From Pseudomonas sp. UBA2684 (lineage in GTDB: Bacteria; Pseudomonadota; Gammaproteobacteria; Pseudomonadales; Pseudomonadaceae), in NCBI GenBank assembly GCA_002354655.1, contig DELY01000008.1, positions 38,516 to 102,515 of the forward strand: DNA of 64,000 nt, read 5' to 3'. The notes below the pieces were generated by a model that was not told the DNA's origin, did not search any database, and saw only the letters and a program-made list of their open reading frames with translations. Positions 31,501 to 41,719 of this stretch are shown here, one piece after another. Both the position numbers and the translations under genes were made by a program. Numbering within the stretch: the first letter of the stretch is position 1; the number at the start of each line of letters is the position of its first letter.

Positions 31501-31689
31501 CTGTTGCCGATTCTTCTCGGTGGCGGCACTGGCAGCGAAATCATGAGCCGCATCGCCGCGCCCATGGTCGGCGGTATGCTCAGCGCACCGTTGCTGTCGC
31601 TATTCGTTCTGCCAGCGGCCTATCGGCTGATGCGCCGACGTCAAACCTCGGGATTGATCTCCAACCAAACAGAAAGAAAGCAGGCATGA
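28528..31689 (+). CDS. cusA: Heavy-metal RND efflux pump (CusA family)
   Basis: The 1053-residue inner-membrane pump has 12 helices and two large periplasmic loops. The HME-RND signature [17 protein letters not shown] in TM4 has the proton-relay Asp and Glu of monovalent-metal exporters. Methionines in the porter domain and the CusB-CusF neighbour argue for Cu(I)/Ag(I). It completes the cusCBA operon, each gene overlapping the next by ATGA. It would expel metal from periplasm or cytoplasm through CusC. It converges on merA with 71 nt between stops. Confidence 0.93.
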   Translation: MIAALIRWSVVNRFLVVLATLFATAWGIWSLQNTPIDALPDLSDVQVIIRTPYPGQAPQIVENQVTYPLATTMLSVPGARTVRGYSFFGDSFVYVLFEDDTDLYWARSRVLEYLSQVQSRLPASAKPSLGPDATGVGWIYQYALVDRTGKHDLAQLRALQDWFLKFELKTLVNVAEVATIGGMVKQYQVQLDPIKLASLGITQAEVTDAIGRANQETGGAVLELAETEFMVRASGYLQTLNDFRAIPLRLDAGGVPVTLGEVAHIQLGPEMRRGIAELDGEGEVVGGVVILRSGKNARTTIAAVKAKLETLKSSLPEGVEIVTTYDRSQLIDRAVRNLGEKLVEEFIVVALVCAAFLWHLRSSLVAIVSLPVGVLIAFVVMQQQGINANIMSLGGIAIAIGAMVDAAVVMIENAHKKIEAWREAHPGEELKGEQHWRVITDAAVEVGPALFFCLLIITLSFIPVFTLQAQEGRLFGPLAFTKTYAMAAAAGLSVTLVPVLMGYWIRGRIPDEARNPLNRWLISIYQPALDAVLRWPKATLMVALLVFLSTLWPLSQLGGEFLPPLDEGDLLYMPSALPGLSAQKAAQLLQQTDRMIKTVPEVAHVFGKAGRAETATDPAPLEMFETTIQFKPREQWRAGMTADKLVEELDRVVQVPGLTNIWIPPIRNRIDMLATGIKSPIGVKVAGADLAQIDAATQAIEKVAKDIPGVSSALAERLTGGRYIDVDIDRAAAARYGLNIADVQAIVSSAIGGENVGETIEGLARFPISVRYPREWRDSLGGLEQLPIYTPQGSQITLGTVARIKVSDGPPMLKSENARPSGWVYVDVRGRDLASVVADLRAAIDEQVQLQPGISLSYSGQFEFLERANARLKLVVPATLLIIFVLLYLCFARFGEALLIMATLPFALVGGVWFLYLLGYHLSVATGVGFIALAGVAAEFGVIMLLYLKNAWAEREEAGDSSEQALVEAIREGAVQRVRPKAMTVAVIIAGLLPILLGGGTGSEIMSRIAAPMVGGMLSAPLLSLFVLPAAYRLMRRRQTSGLISNQTERKQA

Positions 31690-31760
31690 AGAGCGCCCCT
31701 ACAGGGCGCTCTGGCAACGATGTCCCATAGGCAGACGGGGCATCGGCAGCGAAACCCCTA

Positions 31761-33526
<1,766 letters not shown>

Positions 33527-33539
33527 GGCGAACTCCTGA

Positions 33540-33890
33540 TCAGTAAAACAAGGGGAGGATGTGCGGGAAGCCGAGCGCGACTAGCACCAAGGTCACCACC
33601 AACCAGAACAACAGCTTGTAGGTAGTGAGCACCTGAGGGATTGCACAGACTTCGCCCGGTTTGCAGACCTGAGCCGGACGAAAAATACGTCGCCAGGCGA
33701 AGAACAGCGCCACCAGTGCCACGCTGATAAAGATCGGTCGGTATGGCTCCAGTACGTTCAGGTTGCCGATCCACACCCCGCTGAAACCCAAGCTGATCAG
33801 CACCAGCGGTCCGAGACAGCAGGTCGAGGCGAGAATCGCCGCGAACCCACCGGCAACAAGAGGAGCGCGCCCATTTGGCGGTTCATACAT
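33540..33890 (-). CDS. merT: Mercuric ion transporter MerT
   Basis: The ATG at 33890 gives 116 residues, exactly the Tn501 MerT length; a longer frame would run into the operator. Three membrane helices, Cys24-Cys25 in the first (ASTCCLGPLVL) and Cys76/Cys82 in the cytoplasmic loop (CKPGEVCAIP) are the Hg-relay residues. It carries Hg(II) inward to MerA. First gene of the operon, 36 nt from the MerR promoter. Confidence 0.96.
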   Translation of the reverse strand: MYEPPNGRAPLVAGGFAAILASTCCLGPLVLISLGFSGVWIGNLNVLEPYRPIFISVALVALFFAWRRIFRPAQVCKPGEVCAIPQVLTTYKLLFWLVVTLVLVALGFPHILPLFY

Positions 33891-33925
33891 GCATTTTTCC
33901 TTTTGAGTACTTGATCGATGACTTA

Positions 33926-33956
33926 AGGTTACTTCCGTAGTCAGGTACGGGATCAA
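33926..33956 (-). promoter_or_regulatory. mer operator/promoter with 19-bp spacer
   Basis: On the minus strand -35 TTGATC (33956-33951), 19-bp spacer holding the dyad CCGTACCTGACTACGG, -10 TAACCT (33931-33926). It matches the MerR-controlled promoter of Tn501 (TTGACT, CCGTAC-GTACGG, 19 bp). It lies between divergent merR and merT and should drive merTPA and repress merR. Confidence 0.9.
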
Positions 33957-33961
33957 GCACC

Positions 33962-34381
33962 ATGGAAAACACTGTAGAAAAGCTGACTATTGGCATCTTC
34001 GCCAAGGCAGCTGGAGTTAACGTGGAAACCATCCGTTTCTATCAACGCAAAGGCCTGCTACCTGAGCCGGATAAGCCATTCGGCAGTATTCGCCGGTATG
34101 GCAACGCAGATGTGGCACGGGTGCAGTTCGTAAAATCGGCTCAACGATTGGGCTTCAGCCTAGATGAAGTGGCCGAACTGCTGAGCCTGGACGACGGCGC
34201 TCACTGCGACGAAGCGCGCACGCTCGCCGAGCAGAAGCTGGGGGATGTGCGCGAAAAACTCGCGGATCTAAAGCGGATCGAGTCGGCTTTGGCACGGCTG
34301 ATCCAGGACTGTTGTGCGAGCCAGAGGAAGGTGACCTGCCCGCTGATCGCTTCGCTGCATAAGAACAAAAAACAGCGCTAG
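33962..34381 (+). CDS. merR: Mercury-responsive regulator MerR
   Basis: The 139-residue protein has a MerR winged helix ([20 protein letters not shown]). Hg(II) ligands fall at the exact Tn501 numbers: Cys82 (GAHCDEA), Cys117 (QDCCAS) and Cys126 (KVTCPLI). It represses and, with Hg(II), activates merTPA by untwisting the 19-bp-spacer promoter that begins 6 nt upstream. It is intact, in contrast to the CueR-like gene at 24.6 kb. Confidence 0.96.
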   Translation: MENTVEKLTIGIFAKAAGVNVETIRFYQRKGLLPEPDKPFGSIRRYGNADVARVQFVKSAQRLGFSLDEVAELLSLDDGAHCDEARTLAEQKLGDVREKLADLKRIESALARLIQDCCASQRKVTCPLIASLHKNKKQR

Positions 34382-34990
34382 AACCAAAGCTGCTGTAACA
34401 AAGCCAGCAGCGGCTCATCTCAATTGCACAGGGCAACTTAGTTACGGAGCACGAGGTAGCTGCTTGGGTGGTCACCGTGAACCAGAATGACGATTTTGCA
34501 GGCGACTCAGAGCACCATCAGCGCCTAGTTCTATAGCCTCGACGATTACATTCAGCACAGAAAGACCCGATCTCCCCGTCGTAGAGAGTTGTCAGGGCTG
34601 ATCTGAGCCATGGAAATGCCAATTAGATGGCCTGTAAAAAGCCCGTAAGGACGGGGCTGAGCTAACGGAGTACATGGGGTCAAGCATCCTGCCAGTTCGC
34701 ACTTCGTTAGCCCAGCAACCGGAGAGTATGTCGATAGCGGCCATCTGCCAACCCTACGGGGTGGACCATTGATCACAGGGCGAGAATTTAGTCCCTACAT
34801 GCAGTGCTTTGGGCATGTCATGGCTACATTTCTGTCTTTTGCCAATGACAGCTCTGGAGATGACTTACGGCACTGATCAGCAAAGCCTGCGCGCTCCGCT
34901 TGCTGGTGGCGCCCATGAGATCGGTGGAATAACGGTCTTGCTGTTCCCTCTCACCCTATCACAGGGTTCTCGCCGTCAAGGGCTGCGCAC
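34382..34990. other. Region without a recognisable gene
   Basis: About 600 bp between merR and the radC leader. Frames of 73-106 codons occur on both strands but none shows a family resemblance, good start signal or neighbour coupling. No transposon inverted repeats were seen at the mer module edge. Possibly a junction where the mer block was joined to the radC backbone. Confidence 0.45.
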
Positions 34991-35085
34991 GCTCTGCATG
35001 CTTGCGGCAGAGCCGGCTATCGCCCCCTGACTGCTGCGCTCCGCCGTGCTGGCCGGGAGTCGGGCAATTCCGCCCGAGTAACCGG
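34991..35085 (+). ncRNA. Structured 5' leader of radC (radC-RNA-like)
   Basis: Two stable hairpins precede radC: GCTCTGC (34991-34997) pairs with GCAGAGC (35007-35013), and TCGGGC (35060-35065) pairs with GCCCGA (35072-35077), the latter closed by an outer CCGG/CCGG (35053-35056 with 35082-35085) ending 10 nt before the ATG. A conserved RNA motif upstream of radC in integrative elements is known; assignment to it is inference from place and folding. Confidence 0.45.
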
Positions 35086-35094
35086 AGCACGATC

Positions 35095-35601
35095 ATGTCG
35101 CAGCTTTCTCCTGCTTTTGACTCTTCCCTGCTGGTTCGCGACGAGCAAAGTCGCTACCTGCCGGCCACTGCCGATCAGATCCTGGCAGCTGCTCGCAAGG
35201 TCATCGATCTGAAGGCCCAGCGCGGTGCTGCCTTCACTTCGCCAGAGCTGGTCAAGGAGTACCTGATCGCCAAACTGGCAGGCTTCGAACACGAGGTTTT
35301 CGCAGCGCTGCTTCTGGATGCCAAGCATCACCTGATCCAATACGTGGAGATGTTCCGCGGCACCATCGACAGTGCATCGGTCTACCCTCGCGAGGTGGTC
35401 AAGGAAGCACTGCGCCTGAATGCAGCTGCAGTGATCTTTTCGCATAACCATCCAAGCGGACATCCCGAACCTAGCCAGGCGGACAAATTCCTGACGCAAC
35501 GTCTCAAGGAAGCGCTGGCGCTCGTCGAAGTGCGCTCGCTGGATCACATCATCGTGGCAGGCCCGCGCACAGTATCCTTTGCCGAACGTGGGTTGCTCTG
35601 A
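35095..35601 (+). CDS. radC: RadC-like JAB/MPN domain protein of mobile elements
   Basis: The ATG at 35095 (MSQLSPAFDSSLLV) gives 168 residues. The JAB metalloprotease-like motif is complete: EVFAALLLD (Glu), SHNHPSGHPEPSQAD (HxH..S..D). It lacks the N-terminal helix-hairpin-helix of chromosomal RadC (about 225 residues), so it is the short form found as a backbone gene in integrative elements. The biochemical role is not settled. It ends at a strong UUCG terminator. Confidence 0.9.
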   Translation: MSQLSPAFDSSLLVRDEQSRYLPATADQILAAARKVIDLKAQRGAAFTSPELVKEYLIAKLAGFEHEVFAALLLDAKHHLIQYVEMFRGTIDSASVYPREVVKEALRLNAAAVIFSHNHPSGHPEPSQADKFLTQRLKEALALVEVRSLDHIIVAGPRTVSFAERGLL

Positions 35602-35606
35602 TCACC

Positions 35607-35627
35607 GGGGGCTTCGGCCCCCTTTTT
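35607..35627 (+). terminator. UUCG-loop terminator after radC
   Basis: GGGGGC-TTCG-type hairpin (GGGGGCTTCGGCCCCC) followed by TTTTT, 6 nt after the radC stop. Confidence 0.9.
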
Positions 35628-35781
35628 GCTGCGTCCATGAGATTGCATTGGCAGATCAAGCCCCGCCGAAACTGCATGCACCAGGTCACCTGGCATTGGG
35701 CGTAACTCCACGGCAACTAGCGACGACTAATCCAACTACGCCACAGTAGGTTGCCATCCTGAAACCCTCAGGCTAGAGTGC

Positions 35782-35995
35782 GTCCGTCGTGGTCAACACC
35801 ACGGCCGGGTGTAGCAACCTGAATCGTTCGGGGCGCGGTAGCTCCATAGCTTTGCGGTCGACACAGTTATGTGCCTGGCCGCTGCATTTCTATGGTGGGC
35901 CGTGCGGGGCAGGTTTCGACCTGGCCGGTTCCCTCGGACGCCGGTTTGCTACCCCCGTACGGTCCGCCACCATTACCGTGTAGCAACGGCGGGTG
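35782..35995 (+). ncRNA. Candidate structured RNA upstream of small island genes
   Basis: A 210-nt stretch has a CGTGGT-CAAC-ACCACG hairpin near 35787-35802 and two copies of GTGTAGCAAC (35809-35818 and 35978-35987). GTTTGCTAC (35944-35952) can pair with GTAGCAAC. A 64-codon frame over it has little protein character. It precedes a tight cluster of small genes, so it may be a cis-regulatory RNA of the mobile element. Function unproved. Confidence 0.4.
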
Positions 35996-36029
35996 ACGGC
36001 TCCTTAATCGTCTGAGGAGCATAAGGAAA

Positions 36030-36116
36030 ATGCGCTACCCCTTTTTTACCCAAGAGCTCCGCCTTGGTCTTCTGATCTTGTCGTTCGCTTCCACTCTGGA
36101 GGTGCGCCGTGGCTGA
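36030..36116 (+). CDS. Very short ORF (28 codons) coupled to next gene
   Basis: An ATG at 36030, with AAGGAA just before it, opens a 28-residue frame (MRYPFFTQELRLGLLILSFA then eight more) with a hydrophobic centre. Its stop overlaps the GTG start of the following gene by 8 nt. It might be a leader peptide or small protein. Support is limited to the ribosome-binding site and overlap. Confidence 0.3.
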   Translation: MRYPFFTQELRLGLLILSFASTLEVRRG

Positions 36117-36384
36117 GTTCGAAACCTGCATTGTTCCCTTTCCGCGGCGGCCAAGCCCGCTGCATGAATCAGAACGCTCTCCCCTCACCGTCGAGGCTGC
36201 CGCTGAACTGCGCGCCACCATGCTCGGCAATCTTCTAGATCAAATGGCCGAGCCGCATGGCTTCCAACCGGAAAACCTACGTCTACGGGTTGCGGCTTAC
36301 TCGGCCCAGGATCTGCTCGATGAAATGGTGGTGCTGTACCGCCGTGCGCTCTCCGAAGCGCGGGGAAGTGCCTCTCATGAGTAA
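36109..36384 (+). CDS. Hypothetical island protein
   Basis: The GTG at 36109 follows a strong GGAGG 6 nt upstream and encodes 91 residues starting MAEFETCIVPFPRRPSPLHE, largely helical (VEAAAELRATMLGNLLDQMA) with an acidic C terminus. No family is recognised. It overlaps the next gene by 8 nt (ATGAGTAA), so the two are coupled. Such pairs near radC are common in Pseudomonas integrative elements. Confidence 0.55.
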   Translation: MAEFETCIVPFPRRPSPLHESERSPLTVEAAAELRATMLGNLLDQMAEPHGFQPENLRLRVAAYSAQDLLDEMVVLYRRALSEARGSASHE

Positions 36385-36673
36385 AGGCGTCGTAACCCTG
36401 CTGCCGCCGCACGATGGTCATCCCGGTATGGAGATCACCTGGGCGGCGGACTGCAGACAAGCATTCAACCAGGGCGTCAGCTTCGCCCAGACCTGGCTGG
36501 ACAATGCTCGTACCGGCTGGCTATGGGCCGTGATGATCGCCGAGCGCGATCACCTACCCTGCCCCATCGAGCGGCGCGCTTTCGAGGTGGGATTTCTCAG
36601 CCGTATCCACCAACGTTTGTGCTCACAGCAGTGCAACAAGCAGCAGGTCAGGGATCTTCCCCTAACACTGTAA
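36377..36673 (+). CDS. Small island protein, QslA-like domain (tentative)
   Basis: The ATG at 36377 gives 98 residues. The core ITWAADCRQAFNQGVSFAQ, WLDNARTGWLWAVMIAERD and CPIERRAFEVGFLSRIHQRL resembles, from memory, proteins annotated with the QslA LasR-antiactivator domain in Pseudomonas integrative elements. If right, it could interfere with quorum sensing of the host; that is inference. The C terminus after CSQQCNKQ looks ragged. Coupled to the gene before. Confidence 0.45.
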   Translation: MSKGVVTLLPPHDGHPGMEITWAADCRQAFNQGVSFAQTWLDNARTGWLWAVMIAERDHLPCPIERRAFEVGFLSRIHQRLCSQQCNKQQVRDLPLTL

Positions 36674-36992
36674 ATGGCAAGGTCGGGGTCGGTGTGCCGG
36701 CTCGACCACCAACCGCCATTTCGGGCGACGCGTTGAGTAAGCGCGTGTTATCTGCGCCCTCTCTGAGGCGCATTCGTGCTGATCAACGGTTTGTAACAGG
36801 GCTCCACCAATCGCCCGAATCACGCTCGGACACTCGCTGCTGGACAGCCTTGATACACCTCTCGCAGCTACCGTGGAGAAGCCGACTGCTTACCTATCCG
36901 CCAGAATGCCTATCGAACTCTGGAAGGTGCCCACATAAGGGCCGCGCGACCACACTATTGAGTGATTACATCCATCCTTGCCACGAACAATT
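36674..36992. other. Intergenic stretch, nothing recognised
   Basis: About 320 bp between the small island genes and the convergent hydroxylase gene. Frames here have no recognisable similarity and no clear hairpin with a T tract was found. Confidence 0.5.
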
Positions 36993-37850
36993 CTAAGCTT
37001 TACCTCTGAATGGCTTGACCAACTGATCTACATATCCAGAGGGGTAACGCCGATCACGCAGGCCGACATCATTGCTACCGGGTTGATTGGCACTGTCGTA
37101 GAAGGTTTTGAAGAGCAGATCCCACACCAGCAGGAACTCACCGAAATTGACCTGGGCATCCTCGAAGTCGCGCTTGTGATGCCAACGATGTGTTTCAGCT
37201 ACGCCGATAATGCGCCGCAACCATCCTAGCGAGTAGTCCAGATTGGAATGCTGGAAGGCCAAGTGCACGGTCAGTATCCCGAACCAGGTTGCCACCAACT
37301 CTGATGGAGTGCCCATCGCGAAAAGTACGAGCAATCCGGGGCCCGCCATGATTGCGGCATGAAGAGGATGCCGACGCTCCCCGTTCATCCAGTAGAGCCG
37401 CTCCGCACTGTGGTGGGGCTCATGTAAATACCACAACCAAGATATGTGGTGGCTGAGGCGGTGCATGGCATACAAACTCAGGTCCAAGATGGCTGCAACG
37501 ATGAGCAGTTGTAACCAAAGAGGCAACTCGGTGGGAAACCCGCTCAGCTCAGTAGGCACTAGGTCCCCCAAGCGGGATAGCACGGTGGCAGTGAACTGGA
37601 TGACCGACAAATTCACTACAAGGTGAATCAGGTCCGTCAGGGTATCGTCATGATCGTTGAGCCAGTCCCGCCGAAACGGCTGGAGTCGTTCCAGGCCAGC
37701 TACGCAGCCGATTCCCAAGGCCGCTAAGATGGCTGTACTCGGCCAGTACGGAATGCCTTGATAGAGCAGCCAGACCATACCGGCCGATACGCCACCGAAA
37801 ATGGCTGGATAACTAAACCAGCGAAGTAAAAACCTCGAAGTGCTGCCCAT
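36993..37850 (-). CDS. Fatty acid hydroxylase / sterol desaturase superfamily membrane protein
   Basis: The 285-residue membrane protein has the eight-histidine di-iron motif set: HRLSHH, HEPHHS, HSNLDY and HRWHH, with about four helices before and between. Members hydroxylate or desaturate lipids using O2. In a metal island it might alter membrane lipids, but no substrate can be read. It lies 129 nt after an AraC-type regulator on the same strand, the likely controller. Confidence 0.85.
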   Translation of the reverse strand: MGSTSRFLLRWFSYPAIFGGVSAGMVWLLYQGIPYWPSTAILAALGIGCVAGLERLQPFRRDWLNDHDDTLTDLIHLVVNLSVIQFTATVLSRLGDLVPTELSGFPTELPLWLQLLIVAAILDLSLYAMHRLSHHISWLWYLHEPHHSAERLYWMNGERRHPLHAAIMAGPGLLVLFAMGTPSELVATWFGILTVHLAFQHSNLDYSLGWLRRIIGVAETHRWHHKRDFEDAQVNFGEFLLVWDLLFKTFYDSANQPGSNDVGLRDRRYPSGYVDQLVKPFRGKA

Positions 37851-37979
37851 CGTGAATCCTCCATGCAGTAGGTTTCACTCTGAACTGTCCTGCCGCTATA
37901 CGCTTGAACGAAGGAGCTGATCACTTGGGCTGCAGATACGCAAACCGCATCGGCGGAAGCATCTCAGTTGAAGTGAATA

Positions 37980-38714
37980 TCAGCTTTTTAGTTTCACGTG
38001 ACCGAGCGCCGAAGAGGGATCGAGCCCAAACAACGTCCGAAAAGAGCGTGAAAAATGGGCGGCGTCGGCAAATCCGGCAGCATGGGCGGCCGCTGTCAGA
38101 TTATGGCCGATAGACACGAATCGTAGCGCCACGACTAGCCGATTCCATTTGCGATAGCTACGCAGTGGAAGGCCAGTTTGCTCAACGAACCAATGAGAGA
38201 ACCGGGTGGGCGACAGATGCACAAGTTCGGCCAGTCGCGCCCGATCATTATGTTGCTCTTCCAGCGCCTGAAGCACAGCCCGCATACGCGGATCAGCCGC
38301 CTGCGGTGTTTTCAGGCCCAGCAGTCGCCTAACCTCCTCACGAACCAGATGAGCAGATACCTCCGGCGTTTCAAGTAGCTGCTCGATGGCAGACGTATTG
38401 CCGACTGGAATCGAGACCAACTGGGCAGCCGATATAAAGCTTAGGCCACGTGCCTCTTCTGACAGCGCATCAATGTAGATCGAAAGCACTTCAGTGCCTT
38501 CAATCTGATGCAATGTGCCGGCTTTTATGCAGATAGCCGATGCAGTAAGCGCCTGACTCAGCCCTCGTACCGTTACTTGGCCACCAAGGCCAATGGTCAC
38601 TTGGTGCGCCATATGGCTGTGCCGATCATGGCTGCCGGCGTGCCCCAAGAAGATCCCTAACCCTGCGGATACCCAGGCTTTTCCACGCCAGCAGACACCC
38701 TCGGGAATGGCCAT
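37980..38714 (-). CDS. AraC-family transcriptional regulator
   Basis: The 244-residue protein has an N-terminal cupin-like sensor (about 15-100, GHAGSHDRHSHMAHQV with several His) and a C-terminal double helix-turn-helix (LAELVHLSPTRFSHWFVEQT; AAAHAAGFADAAHFSRSFRT). It starts 9 nt after a small gene that itself follows copS by 7 nt, so it may be in the copRS transcript. Likely target is the downstream hydroxylase gene; ligand unknown. Confidence 0.85.
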   Translation of the reverse strand: MAIPEGVCWRGKAWVSAGLGIFLGHAGSHDRHSHMAHQVTIGLGGQVTVRGLSQALTASAICIKAGTLHQIEGTEVLSIYIDALSEEARGLSFISAAQLVSIPVGNTSAIEQLLETPEVSAHLVREEVRRLLGLKTPQAADPRMRAVLQALEEQHNDRARLAELVHLSPTRFSHWFVEQTGLPLRSYRKWNRLVVALRFVSIGHNLTAAAHAAGFADAAHFSRSFRTLFGLDPSSALGHVKLKS

Positions 38715-38723
38715 TTGAGCGCC

Positions 38724-38921
38724 TCAGGCTTTTGTGTCGTGCTGCTGTTCGATTTTGCGAATTTCGGCCTGAAAAGCCTCATCTAACAGGCTTGGTTTCT
38801 TGCGCCAAGGCTGGCGGTCAGGCTTGCGCTGGGCGGCGTACAACACAATTTCACCTCCCGTGGTAGCGACAAAGCTTTGTGCTTGTCGCTCAAGTTCGAC
38901 TCTCAACTCGTCTTTGGTCAT
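38724..38921 (-). CDS. Hypothetical protein downstream of copS
   Basis: The ATG at 38921 gives a 65-residue basic, hydrophilic protein (MTKDELRVELERQAQSFVAT, then GGEIVLYAAQRKPDRQPWRK). A longer frame to 39068 would lie inside copS. No signal peptide, Cys or metal motif. It sits 7 nt after copS and 9 nt before the AraC gene, as part of one operon. Function unknown. Confidence 0.6.
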   Translation of the reverse strand: MTKDELRVELERQAQSFVATTGGEIVLYAAQRKPDRQPWRKKPSLLDEAFQAEIRKIEQQHDTKA

Positions 38922-38928
38922 GACGCCC

Positions 38929-40308
38929 CTATGATGGTTGCTGGGGAAATTCCATGTGGAAGGCTGTGGTGCCATTGCTGGAGGTGCACCAGATCTTTCC
39001 TTTGTGGGACTCAACGATGGATCGAGTAATGGCCAAGCCAAGCCCGGCATTGCTCGGACTGCCTTCACGGCGAGCCGGGTCTACTCGATAGAAACGGTCG
39101 AAAAGTTTGTCCAGGTGCTCCGGCTTGATGGTTTCACCTGGGTTCTCGACGATGAGCGTGATAGCACTTGCGGTCGACTTGATCGTTACCGAGATCGTCT
39201 TCCCGGCAGGTGTATAGCGCAGCGCATTCGACAACAGATTCGAGATCGCCCGATCCAACATCAGCTTGTCACCCAGCACGCGGCCTGAACCGGTCACAAC
39301 CAACTGGATGCCATGCTCATCCGCTATTAGGTGGTAGTACTCAAACAGCTTGGTGACTACCTCGCTGAACTCAACGCGCGTCTGCTCGGGAATGATCAAG
39401 CCGTTGTCCGATTTAGCCAGGAACAGCATGTCATCGATCATGCGCGACATGCGTTTCAGATCCTCTAGATTCGAGTAGAGGTTCTCTTCATAGGCTTCGA
39501 GATTACGTTTTTGGGTGAGCACCACCTCGGTGTGCGTCATCAGGTTGCTGAGAGGTGTGCGTAACTCATGAGCGATATCGGCAGAGAAATTTGAGAGTCG
39601 AACAAATGCGTCGTCGAGCCTGGCAAGCATCGCATTAAACGAAGTGACCAGCTGCTGAAGCTCAAGGGGGACGGGCTCCAGTGGGATACGCTCTTTCAGT
39701 GACCTCGCCGACATTGACGTAGCAACCAGGGTCACCTGCCGCAGGGGTCTCAACCCACTACGCACTACAACCCAGCCCAACGCAGCGCTGACCAGTGCGC
39801 TAATAACCAAGCCAATCCAGAACCACCGCTGCAGCGTTTCAAAGAAATGCACATGATTGGTCACGTCAAGGATCAACAAGGCCGTTAGGAACGCGGGCTG
39901 ATCAGGGGTCGATACCTGCGCAGTCATCCCTCTGTACATATGCCCGTTCTGCTCCCACTCCCACATACCGTAATCAGGGTTGAGGCGGTACTTTTCGGGA
40001 ACTTTGAACGCTTGTGGCTCGGCAAAAAGTACACTGCCGTCGTTTGCAAGAATGACCGCCGCTAGATCGTGGTGAGCCCCTAACAGCGCTTTCAGCTGAG
40101 GCAACACGCCTTCAAGGTCTGCATGGCTCCGTGTATTACTCAGAATCTGCTGAGTTGATTCGAGCTTCTCATCCAGTGTCTGCTGGTCGAGCATCATGAA
40201 GTGATGTCGACTGAGCTCATTGAAGCTCAGGCCTGCCACTGTGAGGACTGCAATCACCGCAAGCATGAACATCAAACTCATGCGCGCGGTCAGTGACAGG
40301 TGCGTCAT
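38929..40308 (-). CDS. copS: Heavy-metal sensor histidine kinase (CopS/CusS/IrlB type)
   Basis: The 459-residue kinase has TM1 (about 11-30), a periplasmic sensor (31-160), TM2 (about 163-183), HAMP, HisKA with His247 in [20 protein letters not shown], and HATPase with [18 protein letters not shown]. It senses periplasmic copper and phosphorylates CopR. Its ATG overlaps the copR stop by 4 bases. Confidence 0.93.
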   Translation of the reverse strand: MTHLSLTARMSLMFMLAVIAVLTVAGLSFNELSRHHFMMLDQQTLDEKLESTQQILSNTRSHADLEGVLPQLKALLGAHHDLAAVILANDGSVLFAEPQAFKVPEKYRLNPDYGMWEWEQNGHMYRGMTAQVSTPDQPAFLTALLILDVTNHVHFFETLQRWFWIGLVISALVSAALGWVVVRSGLRPLRQVTLVATSMSARSLKERIPLEPVPLELQQLVTSFNAMLARLDDAFVRLSNFSADIAHELRTPLSNLMTHTEVVLTQKRNLEAYEENLYSNLEDLKRMSRMIDDMLFLAKSDNGLIIPEQTRVEFSEVVTKLFEYYHLIADEHGIQLVVTGSGRVLGDKLMLDRAISNLLSNALRYTPAGKTISVTIKSTASAITLIVENPGETIKPEHLDKLFDRFYRVDPARREGSPSNAGLGLAITRSIVESHKGKIWCTSSNGTTAFHMEFPQQPS

Positions 40309-40988
40309 TCCGACTCCGGAGCATCAAGCATGTAACCCATACCGCGAGCGGTATGAATCAGTTTTAGCTCAAATTCATCGTCAATTTTCGCCCGCAAGCG
40401 CCGGACAGCCACTTCGATAACATTGGTATCGCTGTCGAAATTCATGTCCCAGACCTGGGAAGCGATCAACGATTTCGGAAGGACTTCGCCCCGGCGGCGC
40501 AGCAGTAGTTCGAGCAACGCGAACTCCTTCGCGGTCAGGTCAATTCGCTTGCCACTGCGTACGGCACGCCGCTTCAGCAGATCAACTTCAAGGTCGGCTA
40601 TTTTCATGGTGGTCTGCGTGGGCGAACTATTGCCGCGGCGGAGCAATGTCCTGACGCGGGCTAACAACTCAGAAAAGGCGAATGGCTTGACCAGGTAGTC
40701 GTCCGCCCCCAGCTCTAGACCTTTGACACGATCCTCGACACCGTCACGTGCCGTCAGAAATAACACCGGAACATCCTTCCCTGCCGCCCGAATCATCCGC
40801 AGCACTTCCCAGCCATCCAGGCCCGGCATCATTACGTCCAAAATCAGCAGGTCATAGGCTTCGCTCAGTGCATGCTGAAGCGCATCCGTTCCCGTCATAA
40901 CGCGGTCTACGTTGAATCCAGCCTCAGTGAGACCCTGTTGCAGGTAAGTGCCTGTTTTTGGCTCGTCTTCAGCGACCAGAAGTTTCAT
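40305..40988 (-). CDS. copR: Copper response regulator (CopR/CusR, OmpR family)
   Basis: The ATG at 40988 gives 227 residues, the usual CopR length; an upstream TTG at 41003 is not needed. Receiver domain with phospho-acceptor Asp51 ([17 protein letters not shown]) and Lys in KPFAFSEL; OmpR winged helix at the C terminus ([19 protein letters not shown]). It is divergent from the ptrA-like gene across a cop box and probably activates the copper genes of the island. Confidence 0.93.
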   Translation of the reverse strand: MKLLVAEDEPKTGTYLQQGLTEAGFNVDRVMTGTDALQHALSEAYDLLILDVMMPGLDGWEVLRMIRAAGKDVPVLFLTARDGVEDRVKGLELGADDYLVKPFAFSELLARVRTLLRRGNSSPTQTTMKIADLEVDLLKRRAVRSGKRIDLTAKEFALLELLLRRRGEVLPKSLIASQVWDMNFDSDTNVIEVAVRRLRAKIDDEFELKLIHTARGMGYMLDAPESE

Positions 40989-41052
40989 GCGGGCTGTTTC
41001 CAAGTTTTGAGTGGCCTGAGTGTGCAGTCAAATCCCACTCCCAACCAGAAGC

Positions 41053-41067
41053 TTACGAAAATGTAAT
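41053..41067. promoter_or_regulatory. CopR-like binding box between copR and ptrA-like gene 1
   Basis: TTACGAAAATGTAAT, an imperfect palindrome TTAC-N6-GTAA. It matches the boxes at 54108 and 54464 (TGACAGAAnTGTAAT) and is followed by a similar tail (CTCAGGT, CAGGG). Position between divergent copper genes supports control by CopR. Confidence 0.65.
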
Positions 41068-41196
41068 CCTAGCCTCAGGTCTCTGTCAGGGAACCTTGTC
41101 TAGGGTGCAGACATGAGCACCAGGTTGTGCTCTTGGCCCTCGAATGAATAACAACCAGAGGTGCCCAGTCACAGCTTCAACTGAGGAGACTGCCCT

Positions 41197-41556
41197 ATGA
41201 AACTGCTTAAACCCTTATTTCTGGTTGGTTCGCTCCTGCTTTCTTCAGCTGTTCTGGCAGAGGGAGGGAGCGACCGCATCTTCGAGCGCATCGAGAACAT
41301 GCGGGACAAAGCCGAGGCGGTACTGATTCAGGCGGAAAAGGCTCCCGCCAGCGAGCGCCATGTGCACATGAAGGAGCACATGAAGATGCTCGACGAGATG
41401 ATGAGCCAGCTTCACAACGAGCATCCCGCTCCCGGCATATCTACGGAAGAACATCTCGCGTGGATGGAGCAGCACGACAAATTGGTTGATGACGTTCTCG
41501 CGCAGATGATGCGTGAGCACAAGCTGATGATGGCTGATAAAGAGTGCCACCCATAA
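41197..41556 (+). CDS. PtrA-like copper-inducible periplasmic protein (copy 1)
   Basis: The 119-residue protein has a signal peptide ending AVLA and then EGGSDRIFERIENMRDKAEA, the start typical of the PtrA N-terminal domain found beside copRS in P. aeruginosa. It is longer than PtrA and ends in a Met/His-rich helix (HVHMKEHMKMLDEMMSQLHN; QMMREHKLMMADKECHP) that could bind copper. It is divergent from copR and preceded by a cop box. Confidence 0.75.
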   Translation: MKLLKPLFLVGSLLLSSAVLAEGGSDRIFERIENMRDKAEAVLIQAEKAPASERHVHMKEHMKMLDEMMSQLHNEHPAPGISTEEHLAWMEQHDKLVDDVLAQMMREHKLMMADKECHP

Positions 41557-41599
41557 GAATCCCCATCTTCAAGGCCTTCATGATTGCTCCTTTGGCCTA

Positions 41600-41628
41600 G
41601 CGGCACCTTGACGGTGCCGCATTTTTTT
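41600..41628 (+). terminator. Terminator after ptrA-like gene 1
   Basis: GCGGCACC-TTGAC-GGTGCCGC, an 8-bp stem, followed by ATTTTTTT. Confidence 0.9.
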
Positions 41629-41633
41629 CAAGC

Positions 41634-41648
41634 TGACTAATTTGTAGT
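41634..41648 (+). promoter_or_regulatory. Divergent CopR-like box before cupredoxin gene 1
   Basis: TGACTAATTTGTAGT, a weaker relative of the island cop boxes, about 70 nt before the gene. A matching element is found at the same place before the tandem paralogue (42331). Confidence 0.45.
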
Positions 41649-41719
41649 TTTGGGGTAAGCCCCCCGGCAGGATGCGGGGAATAGCATGAGATTTCCAACC
41701 ACCTCAGTGAGGTCTCATC

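Noticed and set aside
35789-35983. 64-codon protein gene
   Set aside because: It covers the hairpin and repeat region and lacks a plausible ribosome-binding site; treated as a candidate RNA, though a protein cannot be excluded.
36978-37229. 83-codon plus-strand frame
   Set aside because: Antisense to the 3' end of the hydroxylase gene, which has clear histidine motifs.
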